Assembly (NCBI GenBank): GCA_046349435.1 | Contig: JAXMCI010000022.1 | Span: 1 to 64,000 of the forward strand | Length of the DNA: 64,000 nt | DNA from: JAXMCI01 sp046349435 | GTDB lineage: Bacteria; Pseudomonadota; Alphaproteobacteria; Dongiales; Dongiaceae | Direction of reading: 5' to 3' | In this document: piece after piece, positions 43,198 to 52,875 of the stretch | How positions within the stretch are numbered: position 1 is the stretch's first letter | Layout: each line of letters opens with the position of its first letter | The notes under the pieces: model-generated | Told to the model about the DNA's origin: nothing | The model's database searches: none | Seen by the model: only the letters and a program-made list of their open reading frames with translations | Program-made: the position numbers and the translations under genes

Positions 43198-45144
43198 ATG
43201 GACGTCCTCATCGTATTCCTGCCGCTGCTCGGCGCGCTGGTCACCGGCCTGTTCGGCCGGCAGCTCGGCGACAAGGCCTCGCAGCTGATCACCACGGCCC
43301 TGCTGATGGTCTCGGCCGTGCTGGCCGTGATCACCTTCTTCGACGTGACCGGCTCGGGCCATGCCCGGGTGACCCAGCTCTTCACCTGGTTCAACTCGGG
43401 CAGCTTCCAGGTCGACTGGGCGCTGCGGGTCGACCAGCTCACCGCGGTGATGCTGGTTGTGGTGACCGTCGTCTCCTCGATGGTGCACCTCTACTCGTGG
43501 GGCTACATGCACCACGACAAGTCGATCCCGCGCTTCTTCTGCTACCTCAGCCTGTTCACCTTCGCCATGCTGATGCTGGTGACGGCGGACAACTTCGTGC
43601 AGCTGTTCTTCGGCTGGGAGGGGGTCGGCCTCTGCTCCTACCTGCTGATCGGCTTCTGGTACGACCGGCCGTCGGCCAACGCCGCGGCGATCAAGGCCTT
43701 CATCGTCAACCGGGTCGGCGATTTCGGCTTCGCGCTCGGCATCTTCGCCACCTTCTACGTGTTCGGCGCGGTGCAGTTCGACACCGTCTTCGCCGCCGTG
43801 CCGGCCCAGGCCGCGACCACCATCGAGTTCCTCGGCATGCGCGTGTCGACCATGGACACGCTGTGCATCCTTCTCTTCATCGGCGCCATGGGCAAGTCGG
43901 CCCAGATCGGGCTGCACACCTGGCTGCCCGACGCCATGGAAGGCCCGACCCCCGTCTCAGCCCTGATCCATGCCGCCACCATGGTGACGGCCGGCGTCTT
44001 CATGGTCTGCCGGCTGTCGCCGATGTTCGAGTACGCGCCGGTCGCGCTCGGGCTGGTCACCTTCATCGGCGGCACGACGGCGATCTTCGCCGCCTCGATC
44101 GGGCTGGTGCAGAACGACATCAAGCGGGTGATCGCCTACTCGACCTGCAGCCAGCTCGGCTACATGTTCTTCGGCGCCGGCGTGTCGGCCTATGGCGGCG
44201 CCATGTTCCACCTCTTCACCCACGCCTTCTTCAAGGCGCTGCTGTTCCTCTGCGCCGGCTCGGTGATCCACGCCATGTCCGGCGAGCAGGACATGCGGAA
44301 GATGGGCGGGATCTGGCGGGCGGTGTGGCTGACCTACATCCTGATGTGGATCGGCAGCCTGGCGCTGGGCGGCATCGGCATCCCCGAGGTCTTCGGCTTC
44401 GCCGGCTTCTACTCCAAGGACGCCATCCTGGAGGCGGCCTGGGCGTCGGAGACGGGGATCGGCCACTATGCCTTCTGGCTCGGCGTGATCGCCGCCTTCA
44501 TGACCGCCTTCTATTCCTGGCGGCTGCTGTTCATGACCTTCCACGGCGCACCCCGCGCGGACGAGGAGGTGATGCACCACGTCCACGAATCGCCGCCCAC
44601 CATGCTGGCGCCGCTCTTCGTGCTGGCGATCGGCGCGGTGCTGGCGGGCATCCTTGGCTACCACTCCTTCGTCGGCGAGGGGCGCGAGGCCTTCTGGGGC
44701 AAGTCGCTGTTCGTCCTGCCGGAGCACGACACGCTGGCGCGCATGCACCACGTGCCGGGCTGGGTGTCGCTCGCGCCGCTGGTGGTCGGGCTCGCCGGCA
44801 TCGCGCTCGCCTATCTCTTCTACATCGCCCGGCCCGGCCTGCCGGTCCGGCTCGCCCAGCGGATGCACGGCCTCTACCTCTTCCTGCTCAACAAGTGGTA
44901 CTTCGACGAGCTCTACGACGCGCTCTTCGTGCGGCCCGCCAAGCTCCTCGGCTGGGGGCTGTGGAAGGGCGGCGACGGGGCGGTGATCGACCGGCTCGGC
45001 CCGGACGGGCTCTCGGCGGTGACCCGCGACCTGTCGCGGCGCGCCAGCCGGCTGCAGAGCGGCTATGTCTACCACTATGCCTTCGCCATGCTGATCGGCG
45101 TCGTCCTGCTGGTCTCCTGGTACCTGCTGGTCCGGGCGCGGTGA
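43198..45144 (+). CDS. nuoL: NADH-quinone oxidoreductase subunit L
   Basis: 648 residues from ATG 43198. Antiporter-like subunit (ND5): FFGWEGVGLCSYLLIGFWY with the key Glu, THAFFKALLFLCAGSVIHAM, PTPVSALIHAATMVTAGVFM and a Lys in helix 7 (GKSAQIGLHTWLPDAMEG). The C-terminal part holds the long lateral helix and final membrane segment (AFAMLIGVVLLVSWYLLV). Distal proton pump of the membrane arm. Confidence 0.98.
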   Translation: MDVLIVFLPLLGALVTGLFGRQLGDKASQLITTALLMVSAVLAVITFFDVTGSGHARVTQLFTWFNSGSFQVDWALRVDQLTAVMLVVVTVVSSMVHLYSWGYMHHDKSIPRFFCYLSLFTFAMLMLVTADNFVQLFFGWEGVGLCSYLLIGFWYDRPSANAAAIKAFIVNRVGDFGFALGIFATFYVFGAVQFDTVFAAVPAQAATTIEFLGMRVSTMDTLCILLFIGAMGKSAQIGLHTWLPDAMEGPTPVSALIHAATMVTAGVFMVCRLSPMFEYAPVALGLVTFIGGTTAIFAASIGLVQNDIKRVIAYSTCSQLGYMFFGAGVSAYGGAMFHLFTHAFFKALLFLCAGSVIHAMSGEQDMRKMGGIWRAVWLTYILMWIGSLALGGIGIPEVFGFAGFYSKDAILEAAWASETGIGHYAFWLGVIAAFMTAFYSWRLLFMTFHGAPRADEEVMHHVHESPPTMLAPLFVLAIGAVLAGILGYHSFVGEGREAFWGKSLFVLPEHDTLARMHHVPGWVSLAPLVVGLAGIALAYLFYIARPGLPVRLAQRMHGLYLFLLNKWYFDELYDALFVRPAKLLGWGLWKGGDGAVIDRLGPDGLSAVTRDLSRRASRLQSGYVYHYAFAMLIGVVLLVSWYLLVRAR

Positions 45145-45151
45145 GGCGGCG

Positions 45152-46717
45152 ATGAGCGAGTTTCCCGTGCTGTCCCTCGTCACCTTCCTGCCGCTGCTCG
45201 GCGCGCTGCTGATCCTGCTCGTCCAGGGCGAGGCCGAGATCGTGGCGCGCAACGCTCGCAGCATCGCGCTGTGGACGTCGCTCATCACCTTCGCGCTGTC
45301 GCTGGTGCTGTGGTTCGGCTTCGACCGCGCCAGCGCCGACTTCCAGTTCGTCGAGAAGGCGGACTGGATCCCCTCGCTCGGCCTCAGCTACCACATGGGC
45401 GTCGACGGCATCTCGGTGATGTTCGTCCTGCTCTCGACGCTGCTGACCCCGATCTGCGTGCTGGCGTCCTGGGATTCGATCAAGCTCCGGGTCAAGGAGT
45501 ACATGATCGCCTTCCTGGTGCTCGAGACGCTGATGGTCGGCATGTTCTGCGCGCTCGACTTCATCGTCTTCTACGTCTTCTTCGAGGGCGTGCTGATCCC
45601 GATGTTCCTGATCATCGGGATCTGGGGCGGCCCGCGCCGGGTCTACGCCGCGTTCAAGTTCTTCCTCTACACGCTGCTCGGCTCGGTGCTGATGCTGCTG
45701 GCCATCCTGACGATGTACTTCCAGGCCGGCACCACCGACATCCCGACCCTGATCGGGCACGGCTTCCCCGCCGGCCTGCAGACCTGGCTGTGGCTCGCCT
45801 TCTTCGCCTCCTTCGCGGTCAAGGTGCCGATGTGGCCGGTCCACACCTGGCTGCCCGACGCCCATGTCGAGGCGCCGACCGCGGGCTCGGTGATCCTCGC
45901 CGGCGTGCTGCTGAAGATGGGCGCCTACGGCTTCCTGCGCTTCTCGCTGCCGATGCTGCCGGACGCCTCGGTGCTGTTCACGCCGCTGGTCTTCACCCTC
46001 AGCATCGTCGCGGTGATCTATACCTCCCTGGTGGCGCTCGCCCAGGAGGACATGAAGAAGCTGATCGCCTATTCCTCGGTGGCGCATATGGGCTTCGTCA
46101 CCGCCGGCATGTTCACCCTGACCGAGCAGGGCATCGAGGGCTCGATCTTCCAGGCGCTCAGCCACGGCATCGTCTCCGGCGCGCTGTTCCTCTGCGTCGG
46201 CGTCGTCTACGACCGGCTGCATACCCGCGAGATCGCCCGCTATGGCGGGCTGGTCAACCGCATGCCGGCCTATGCCGCGGTGTTCATGGTGTTCATGCTG
46301 GCCTCGGTCGGCCTGCCCGGGACCAGCGGCTTCATCGGCGAGTTCCTGGTGATGGTCGGCACCTACCAGGCGAACAGCTGGGTCGCCTTCCTGATCACCA
46401 CCGGCATCATCCTCGGCGCCGCCTACATGCTGTGGCTCTACCGGCGGGTCATCTTCGGCCAGCTGACCAAGCCCGACCTCCTCAACATGCTCGACCTCAA
46501 CCCGCGCGAGGTGGCGTGCTTCGCGCCGCTGATCGCCATCGTGCTGTGGATGGGCATCTATCCCTCCTCGTTCCTCGACGTCATGGCCCCCTCGGTCGAG
46601 CGGCTGATGCAGCAGCACAAGGCGGCGATGATCGACCATGGCGACTGGTGGAGCCGCGTCGGCCGCCAGCTTGCCGCGGCCGAGCCGGCCGAGCTGCCGA
46701 AGGCGGATCTCCGATGA
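45152..46717 (+). CDS. nuoM: NADH-quinone oxidoreductase subunit M
   Basis: 521 residues from ATG 45152. ND4-type antiporter-like subunit with FFEGVLIPMFLIIGIWGG (key Glu), FAVKVPMWPVHTWLPDAHVE (key Lys) and AYSSVAHMGFVTAGMF. Starts 7 bp after nuoL; its stop overlaps nuoN (ATGA). Confidence 0.98.
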   Translation: MSEFPVLSLVTFLPLLGALLILLVQGEAEIVARNARSIALWTSLITFALSLVLWFGFDRASADFQFVEKADWIPSLGLSYHMGVDGISVMFVLLSTLLTPICVLASWDSIKLRVKEYMIAFLVLETLMVGMFCALDFIVFYVFFEGVLIPMFLIIGIWGGPRRVYAAFKFFLYTLLGSVLMLLAILTMYFQAGTTDIPTLIGHGFPAGLQTWLWLAFFASFAVKVPMWPVHTWLPDAHVEAPTAGSVILAGVLLKMGAYGFLRFSLPMLPDASVLFTPLVFTLSIVAVIYTSLVALAQEDMKKLIAYSSVAHMGFVTAGMFTLTEQGIEGSIFQALSHGIVSGALFLCVGVVYDRLHTREIARYGGLVNRMPAYAAVFMVFMLASVGLPGTSGFIGEFLVMVGTYQANSWVAFLITTGIILGAAYMLWLYRRVIFGQLTKPDLLNMLDLNPREVACFAPLIAIVLWMGIYPSSFLDVMAPSVERLMQQHKAAMIDHGDWWSRVGRQLAAAEPAELPKADLR

Positions 46718-48153
46718 GCAACCTCGTCCTGGCCCTGCCGGAGCTGTTCCTGGCGGTCGCCGCCATGCTGGTGCTGGTGGTCGGCGTCTATCGCGGCGGC
46801 AACCCGACCGGGCTCGCCTGCTGGCTCTCCGTGCTGGTGCTCGCCATCACCATCGTGCTGGTCGTGGCGGTGCGCCCCGAGGCCACCAGCTATGCCTTCA
46901 ACGGCCTCTTCGTCGTCGACCGCTTCGGCAGCTTCCTCAAGCTGCTGTCGCTGCTCGGCACGCTGCTCTCGATCATCGTCTCGCTCGGCTACATCAGGCG
47001 CGAGGCGATGGAGCGCTTCGAGTATCCCGTGCTGATGCTGTTCGCCACGCTCGGCATGATGATGATGCTGTCGGCCAACGACCTCATCGCGCTCTATGTC
47101 GGCTTCGAGCTGATGAGCCTGGCGCTCTACGTCGTCGCCGCCTTCCGCCGCGACAACCTGCGCTCGACCGAGGCCGGGCTGAAGTACTTCGTCCTCGGCG
47201 CGCTGTCATCGGGCATGCTGCTCTACGGCGCCTCGCTGGTCTACGGCTTCGCCGGCACCACCCGCTTCCCCGGGCTGGCCGAGGCGCTGACCGGGACCGC
47301 CGCGCCGGCGGTCGGGCTGATCGTCGGCATCGTCTTCCTGATCGCCGGGCTCGCCTTCAAGGTCTCGGCGGTGCCGTTCCACATGTGGACTCCCGACGTC
47401 TACGAGGGCGCGCCGACGCCGGTCACCGCCTTCTTCGCGGTGGCGCCGAAGATCGCCGCGGTCGGCCTCTTCGTCCGGGTCATGGTCTCGCCCTTCGGGA
47501 CGCTGCTGGCGCAGTGGCAGCAGATCATCGTCTTCGTCGCCATCGCCTCAATGGTGCTGGGCGCGCTGGCGGCGATCAACCAGACCAACATCAAGCGGCT
47601 GATGGCCTACAGCGCCATCGGCAACATCGGCTACGCGCTGGTCGGGCTGGCCGCCGGCACCCAGAAGGGGGTGCTGGGCGTGCTCGTCTACATGGCGATC
47701 TACCTGTTCATGACGATCGGCAGCTTCGCCTGCATCCTCGGCATGCGGCGCAAGGGGCGGATGGTCGAGGGGATCTCCGACCTCGCCGGCCTGTCGCGCA
47801 CCCACCCGATGATGGCGGCGGCCCTCGCGGTCTTCATGTTCTCGATGGCCGGCATCCCGCCGCTCGCCGGCTTCTTCGCCAAGCTCTACGTCTTCGCGGC
47901 GGCGATCGACGCCCACCTCTACTGGCTGGCGGTGATCGGCGTGGTGACCAGCGTGATCGGCGCCTTCTACTACCTGCGGATCGTCAAGGTGATGTACTTC
48001 GACGAGCCCGCCGGGGCGCTCGACCGGCCGGTCGGCTGGGAGAACTCGCTGGTGATGGCCGTCGCCGGGCTGATCATCCTGCTCTTCATCCTGGCGCCCG
48101 GCGTGATCGTCAACGGCGCCGGCTCGGCCGCCGCCTCGCTGTTCCCGGGATGA
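46714..48153 (+). CDS. nuoN: NADH-quinone oxidoreductase subunit N
   Basis: 479 residues from ATG 46714. ND2-type subunit with LYVGFELMSLALYVVAAF (key Glu), GLAFKVSAVPFHMWTPDVYE (key Lys) and AYSAIGNIGYALVG. Last complex I gene; its stop overlaps the birA start by 4 bases, so transcription and translation run on into the biotin ligase gene. Confidence 0.98.
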   Translation: MSNLVLALPELFLAVAAMLVLVVGVYRGGNPTGLACWLSVLVLAITIVLVVAVRPEATSYAFNGLFVVDRFGSFLKLLSLLGTLLSIIVSLGYIRREAMERFEYPVLMLFATLGMMMMLSANDLIALYVGFELMSLALYVVAAFRRDNLRSTEAGLKYFVLGALSSGMLLYGASLVYGFAGTTRFPGLAEALTGTAAPAVGLIVGIVFLIAGLAFKVSAVPFHMWTPDVYEGAPTPVTAFFAVAPKIAAVGLFVRVMVSPFGTLLAQWQQIIVFVAIASMVLGALAAINQTNIKRLMAYSAIGNIGYALVGLAAGTQKGVLGVLVYMAIYLFMTIGSFACILGMRRKGRMVEGISDLAGLSRTHPMMAAALAVFMFSMAGIPPLAGFFAKLYVFAAAIDAHLYWLAVIGVVTSVIGAFYYLRIVKVMYFDEPAGALDRPVGWENSLVMAVAGLIILLFILAPGVIVNGAGSAAASLFPG

Positions 48154-48908
48154 TCGCGGCGCCCCGCCTGGACCCCTTCTTCCGGCTCGCGGCGCTCGAC
48201 ACCATCGACAGCACCAACGCCGAGGCGGCGCGCCGCGCCGCCGCCGGCGCGCCGTCCGGCACGCTCGTCTGGGCGCTGCGGCAGACGGCCGGCCGCGGCC
48301 GGCGCGGCCGCGCCTGGAGCTCGCCCGAGGGCAATCTCTGCTTTTCCCTGCTGCTGCGGCCCGAGGTCGGCGCCGCGGCTGCCGCCTCGGTCGGCTTCGT
48401 CGCCGGCCTGGCGCTCTCCGAGGCGGTCGACGGGCTGCTGCCCGAGGGCCGGCGCAGCGAGCTGAAATGGCCGAACGACCTGCTGGTCGGCGGCCGCAAG
48501 CTGGCCGGAATCCTGCTGGAGGCGTCGGCCGCCGGGCCGGGCCGGCTCGACCACCTCGTGCTCGGGATCGGGGTCAACGTCGCCTCGCATCCCGACGGGC
48601 TGCCCTATCCCGCGACCAGCCTGGCGGCCGAAGGCGCGGCAGCCGACGCCGCCGCCACGCTCGCGGCCTTCGCCGGGCGCTTCCTGCCGGCCTGGCGCGC
48701 CTGGGAGCGCGACGGCTTCGCGGCGGTGCGCGCCGCCTGGCTGGCGCGGGCCCGCGGCCTCGGCCAGCCGATCGTCGTGCGGCTGGAGAACGCCACGCTC
48801 GACGGCCGCTTCGCCGCGCTCGACGAGCACGGCGCGCTGCTGCTGGAAGCCGCCGACGGCAGCCGCCGCACCGTCACCGCCGGCGACCTGCACTTCCCCG
48901 GACTCTGA
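48150..48908 (+). CDS. birA: Biotin--[acetyl-CoA-carboxylase] ligase
   Basis: 252 residues from ATG 48150. Biotin-binding loop AGRGRRGRAWSSPEGNL, WPNDLLVGGRKLAGILLEA with the catalytic Lys, LGIGVNVASHP and the C-terminal SH3-like domain (ATLDGRFAALDEHGALLLEA). It lacks the N-terminal repressor HTH, so it is a monofunctional class I ligase. Coupled to nuoN as in many alphaproteobacteria. Confidence 0.95.
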   Translation: MIAAPRLDPFFRLAALDTIDSTNAEAARRAAAGAPSGTLVWALRQTAGRGRRGRAWSSPEGNLCFSLLLRPEVGAAAAASVGFVAGLALSEAVDGLLPEGRRSELKWPNDLLVGGRKLAGILLEASAAGPGRLDHLVLGIGVNVASHPDGLPYPATSLAAEGAAADAAATLAAFAGRFLPAWRAWERDGFAAVRAAWLARARGLGQPIVVRLENATLDGRFAALDEHGALLLEAADGSRRTVTAGDLHFPGL

Positions 48909-48959
48909 GACGGCCCGGCGCCGCCCGTACCGGCGCGCCGCCCAGCCAACGGACCCGCC

Positions 48960-49742
48960 ATGCTGCTTGCCATCAACGCCAACAACACCAACACCAAGTT
49001 CGCCGCCTTCGACGGCGACCGGATGATCGGCGACTGGCGGATCCGCACCGAGAGCGGGCGCACCGCCGACGAGTACATCGTCTGGCTGAGCCAGCTGATG
49101 GCGCTCGGCGGCCTGAAGCTCGCCGACATCACCGACACCATCGTGGCCAGCGTCGTGCCGGACGCGCTCTTCCACCTGCGCATGCTGTGCGAGCGGCAGC
49201 TCGCGACGAAGCCGCTGGTGATCGGCGATCCCGGGGTCGAGCTCGGCATCGAGGTGCGCATGGAGATGCCGGCGCACGAGGTCGGCGCCGACCGCCTGGC
49301 CAACGCGGTCGGCGGCCAGGTGCGCTACCGCCGGCCGCTGATCGTGGTCGATTTCGGCACCGCCACCACCTTCGACGTGATCGACGGCGACGGGCACTAT
49401 TTCGGCGGGGTCATCGCGCCCGGCATCAATCTCGGCCTCGACACGCTGCACCGGGCGACCGCCAAGCTGCCCCGCATCGCCGTCGAGCCGCCCCGCCAGG
49501 TGATCGGCAAGAACACGCTGGGCGCCATGCAGTCCGGCATCTATTGGGGCTATGTCGGGTTGATCGAGGGGCTGACGGCGCGGATCGCCGCCGAGTTCGG
49601 CAGCGAGCTGTTCGTCGTCGCCACCGGCGGCCTGGCGCCGCTGTTCGTCGGCGCCACCCCGGCGATCCACCACCTCGACCCGGAGATCACCATGCGCGGC
49701 CTCGTCGAGATCCACCGCCGCAACCGCCGGCCCGGGCCGTGA
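48960..49742 (+). CDS. coaX: Type III pantothenate kinase
   Basis: 260 residues from ATG 48960. ASKHA-fold kinase: phosphate-1 loop AINANNTNTKFAAF, GADRLANAVGG for pantothenate, DFGTATTFDVIDGDG for phosphate 2 and GGVIAPGINL. It performs the first step of CoA synthesis; no feedback-sensitive type I coaA is seen here. The birA-coaX-rnj order is conserved in alphaproteobacteria. Confidence 0.95.
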   Translation: MLLAINANNTNTKFAAFDGDRMIGDWRIRTESGRTADEYIVWLSQLMALGGLKLADITDTIVASVVPDALFHLRMLCERQLATKPLVIGDPGVELGIEVRMEMPAHEVGADRLANAVGGQVRYRRPLIVVDFGTATTFDVIDGDGHYFGGVIAPGINLGLDTLHRATAKLPRIAVEPPRQVIGKNTLGAMQSGIYWGYVGLIEGLTARIAAEFGSELFVVATGGLAPLFVGATPAIHHLDPEITMRGLVEIHRRNRRPGP

Positions 49743-49793
49743 GGTTGCGCACCAGACGAAGGGAACCAGCCGAGTTGCCGCCCACCCAAGGCC

Positions 49794-49873
49794 ATCATCC
49801 CAGCGAAAGCCGGGATGCATCTTCCCGCCACCGCGCTGCTGCGTCATGGGTCCCGGCGTCCGCCGGGATGACA
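49794..49873. repeat. REP-like double palindrome in the coaX-rnj gap
   Basis: Two stem-loops: CATCCCAGCGAAAGCCGGGATG (around 49796-49817, one mismatch region) written here in halves CATCCCAGC/GCCGGGATG, and the perfect stem TCCCGGCG/CGCCGGGA near 49851-49868 with a TC loop. The composition matches dispersed REP-like units of alphaproteobacteria and differs in sequence from the one at 19177. It fills most of the 151-bp gap before rnj. Confidence 0.7.
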
Positions 49874-49893
49874 GTCCCGGGCGGACGCGCCGC

Positions 49894-51552
49894 ATGACCG
49901 AGCCGGGCGCCGACGAGCTCCTCTTCCTGCCGCTGGGCGGGTCGGGGGAGATCGGCATGAACCTCAACCTCTACGGCCATGCCGGGCGCTGGCTGATGAT
50001 CGATCTCGGCATCGCCTTCGGCGACGACGACACGCCGGGCATCGAGGTGGTGATGCCCGATCCCGGCTTCATCGCCGAGCGGCGCGACCGGCTGGACGGG
50101 CTGGTGCTGACGCACGGCCACGAGGACCATATCGGTGCCGTGCCCTATCTCTGGCCGGCGCTGCGCTGCCCGATCTACGCGACGCCCTTCACCGCCGCGC
50201 TGGTCCGCCGCAAGCTGGCCGAGGTCGGGCTGGAGGACGAGGCTGTCATCACCGAGATCCCGATGTCGGGCCGGGTCCGCATCGGTCCCTTCGAGATCGA
50301 GCTGGTGACGCTCACCCACTCGATCCCGGAGCCCAATGCGGTGGTGGTGCGCACGCCGCTCGGCACCGTGCTGCACACCGGCGACTGGAAGCTCGACCCC
50401 GAGCCGCTGATCGGCGAGCCGGCCGACGCCGCCGCGCTGCGGCGGCTGGGATCCGAGGGCGTGCTCGCCATGGTCTGCGATTCGACCAACGCGCTGGTCG
50501 AGGGCCATTCCGGCTCGGAGGCCGACGTGCGCACCGCGCTCGACCGGCTGATCGGGGGGCTGAAGCAGCGCGTCGCCGTCGCCTGCTTCGCCAGCAACGT
50601 GGCGCGGCTCGACACGGTGGCGCGGATCGCCGCCCGGCACGGCCGCCATGTCGGGCTGGTCGGCCGCTCGCTCTGGCGCATCGATTCGGCGGCGCGCGAG
50701 ACCGGCTACCTCGCCGACCTGCCGCCCTTCGTCTCGGAGCACGAGCTGGGATTCCTGCCGCGCGACCGGGCGCTGATGGTCTGCACCGGCAGCCAGGGCG
50801 AGCCGCGCTCGGCGCTGGCCCGCATCGCGCGGGACGACCATCCGCAGGTCACGCTCGAGGCCGGCGACGCGGTGATCTTCTCCTCCCGCGTGATCCCGGG
50901 CAACGAGCGCGCCATCTTCAAGCTGCAGGACGACCTGGTGCGGCTCGGCGTCGAGGTGCTGACCGACCGCGAGCATCCCGTGCACGTCTCCGGCCATCCG
51001 GCCCGCGCCGAGCTCGCCGAGATGTATCACTGGGTGCGGCCGCGCATCGCCGTGCCGGTGCATGGCGAGCCGCGCCACCTCGTCGCCCATGCCCAGCTGG
51101 CGCGCGACTGCCAGGTGCCCCAGGCGGTGGTGCCGGAGAACGGCGCGCTGATCCGGCTGGCGCCCGGCCCGGCCGAGCAGATCGGCGAGGTGCCGGCCGG
51201 CCGGCTCGGGCTCGACGGCAGCGCGCTGGTGCCGGTCGGCGGTGCGCTCATGCAGCAGCGGCGGCGCATCGCCTATGGCGGGGTCGCCGTGCTCACCCTG
51301 GTGCTCGACCGCCGTGGCGCGCTGCTCGCCGAGCCGCAGCTGGCCGCGCCCGGGCTGCTCGACGGCGGCGAGGACGCGGATGTGGCCGAGCAGGTGGTCG
51401 CCGCGGTGCGCGATGCCGTCGAGGCGTTGCCGCCGGTGCTGCGGCGCGAGGACGATTCGGTGCGCGAGGCCGGTCGCCTGGCAGTCCGCCGCACCTTCCG
51501 GGCGCTGCGCGACAAGAAGCCGGTGACCGAGGTCCAGCTGGTCCGGGTATAA
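49894..51552 (+). CDS. rnj: Ribonuclease J
   Basis: 552 residues from ATG 49894 (MTEPGADELLFLPLGGSGEI). Metallo-beta-lactamase/beta-CASP fold with the zinc motif H-x-H-x-D-H (LTHGHEDHIGAVPY, near residue 74), LHTGDWKLD, CDSTNALVEGHSGSE and the beta-CASP motif GSQGEPRSALARI; VHVSGHP supplies the late His. 5'-to-3' exo- and endoribonuclease in mRNA decay and rRNA maturation. Confidence 0.95.
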   Translation: MTEPGADELLFLPLGGSGEIGMNLNLYGHAGRWLMIDLGIAFGDDDTPGIEVVMPDPGFIAERRDRLDGLVLTHGHEDHIGAVPYLWPALRCPIYATPFTAALVRRKLAEVGLEDEAVITEIPMSGRVRIGPFEIELVTLTHSIPEPNAVVVRTPLGTVLHTGDWKLDPEPLIGEPADAAALRRLGSEGVLAMVCDSTNALVEGHSGSEADVRTALDRLIGGLKQRVAVACFASNVARLDTVARIAARHGRHVGLVGRSLWRIDSAARETGYLADLPPFVSEHELGFLPRDRALMVCTGSQGEPRSALARIARDDHPQVTLEAGDAVIFSSRVIPGNERAIFKLQDDLVRLGVEVLTDREHPVHVSGHPARAELAEMYHWVRPRIAVPVHGEPRHLVAHAQLARDCQVPQAVVPENGALIRLAPGPAEQIGEVPAGRLGLDGSALVPVGGALMQQRRRIAYGGVAVLTLVLDRRGALLAEPQLAAPGLLDGGEDADVAEQVVAAVRDAVEALPPVLRREDDSVREAGRLAVRRTFRALRDKKPVTEVQLVRV

Positions 51553-51598
51553 CGGGGCCGTCGGCGCGCCGTCCGCGCCTTCGCCTGTGAGACCCGTC

Positions 51599-52003
51599 AT
51601 GATCGGACGCCTCAACCACGTCGCCATCGCCGTTCCCGACCTCGCCGCCGCCGCCCGGCTCTATCGCGAGACCCTGGGGGCGGCCGTCTCGGATCCGCTC
51701 GCGCTGCCCGACCACGGCGTCACCGTGGTCTTCGTCGAGCTGCCGAACACCAAGATCGAGCTGCTGCAGCCGCTCGGCGAGGGCTCGCCGATCGCCGCCT
51801 TCCTCGCCCGCAGCCCGGGCGGCGGCGTCCATCACGTCTGCTACGAGGTCGACGACATCCTTGCCGCCCGCGACCGGCTGGCCGCCGCCGGCGCCCGCGT
51901 GCTGGGCGACGGCGAGCCGCGGATCGGCGCCCACGGCAAGCCGGTGCTGTTCCTGCATCCCAAGGACTTCCTCGGCACGCTGGTCGAGCTCGAGCAGGTC
52001 TGA
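51599..52003 (+). CDS. mce: Methylmalonyl-CoA epimerase
   Basis: 134 residues from ATG 51599; a GTG four codons upstream is possible. Vicinal-oxygen-chelate fold with two paired modules: RLNHVAIAVPDLAAAARLYR (metal His) and GGGVHHVCYEVDDILAARDR (second His), then VLFLHPKDFLGTLVELEQ with the metal Glu. It epimerises methylmalonyl-CoA in propionyl-CoA metabolism. 46 bp after rnj. Confidence 0.93.
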   Translation: MIGRLNHVAIAVPDLAAAARLYRETLGAAVSDPLALPDHGVTVVFVELPNTKIELLQPLGEGSPIAAFLARSPGGGVHHVCYEVDDILAARDRLAAAGARVLGDGEPRIGAHGKPVLFLHPKDFLGTLVELEQV

Positions 52004-52006
52004 ACC

Positions 52007-52252
52007 ATGGGCTGGCTCGCCGGCATCTTCGTCTACCTGATCCTCTGGTTCCTCTCGATGTTCCTGGTGCTGCCCTTCGGGGTGAAGGTGCCGGAGGTGC
52101 CGGAGGCCGGCCATGCCAGCAGCGCGCCGCATCGGCCGCATCTCCTGCGCAAGGCGCTGGCCGCGACGCTGATCGCCGCGATCTTGTGGGTGGCGCTCGA
52201 CCTCATCATGCTGTCGGGCTGGATCAGCTTCCGGGACACCGGCCCGGATTGA
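52007..52252 (+). CDS. DUF1467-family small membrane protein
   Basis: 81 residues from ATG 52007, 3 bp after mce. Two membrane helices (LAGIFVYLILWFLSMFLVLP and ALAATLIAAILWVALDLIML) flank a hydrophilic loop with PFGVKVPEVPEAGH; the opening WF...VLPFGV is typical of DUF1467, an alphaproteobacterial family of unknown function conserved between mce and proS. Confidence 0.88.
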   Translation: MGWLAGIFVYLILWFLSMFLVLPFGVKVPEVPEAGHASSAPHRPHLLRKALAATLIAAILWVALDLIMLSGWISFRDTGPD

Positions 52253-52274
52253 GGGCGGAGCGGGGGAGGGCGCG

Positions 52275-52829
52275 ATGGACGAGGTGCCGCTGAAGAGCTA
52301 CTGCGACTTCGCGCCGGGGCATCCCTTTCACGGGCCCTATCACGAGCGCGAGTACGGCTTCCCGCTGGCTGACGACGACGCGCTGTTCGAGCGGCTGGTG
52401 CTGGAGATCAACCAGGCCGGCCTCAGCTGGCTCACCATCCTGAAGAAGCGCGAGGCCTTCCGCAGCGCCTATGACGGCTTCGCCATCGATCGCGTCGCCG
52501 CCTATGGCGAGGCGGACCGGGCCCGCCTGCTGGCCGACGCCGGCATCGTGCGCAACCGCCTCAAGGTCGACGCGGCGATCGAGAACGCCCGCCGCATCCA
52601 GGCGCTGCAGGCCGAGCACGGCTCCTTCGCCGGCTGGCTGGCGGCGCAGCATCCGCGGCCCAAGGCGGACTGGGTCAAGCTGTTCGGCCGCACCTTCCGC
52701 TTCACCGGCGGCGAGATCGTCGGCGAGTTCCTGATGAGCATCGGCTACCTGCCGGGCGCGCACCGCGAGGACTGCCCGGTCTTCAAGCGCATCGCCCGCC
52801 TGTCGCCGCCCTGGCGCGCGGTCGGCTGA
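52275..52829 (+). CDS. tag: DNA-3-methyladenine glycosylase I
   Basis: 184 residues from ATG 52275, with GGGGGAGGG upstream. Helix-hairpin-helix glycosylase of the Tag family with the zinc snap residues: Cys in KSYCDF and His in PYHEREYGFPL near the N-terminus, His and Cys in GAHREDC at the C-terminus. The catalytic-pocket Glu lies in ERLVLEINQAGLSWLTIL. It excises 3-methyladenine. It is an extra gene inside the otherwise conserved DUF1467-proS interval. Confidence 0.93.
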   Translation: MDEVPLKSYCDFAPGHPFHGPYHEREYGFPLADDDALFERLVLEINQAGLSWLTILKKREAFRSAYDGFAIDRVAAYGEADRARLLADAGIVRNRLKVDAAIENARRIQALQAEHGSFAGWLAAQHPRPKADWVKLFGRTFRFTGGEIVGEFLMSIGYLPGAHREDCPVFKRIARLSPPWRAVG

Positions 52830-52830
52830 G

Positions 52831-52875
52831 CCCGGAAACAGCAAGCCTGGAAACGGCAAGCCCGAAAACAGCAAA
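52831..52875. repeat. 15-bp tandem repeat after tag
   Basis: Three copies of a 15-bp unit (CCCGGAAACAGCAAG at 52831, CCTGGAAACGGCAAG at 52846, CCCGAAAACAGCAAA at 52861) begin directly after the tag stop and run into the terminator. Confidence 0.8.
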
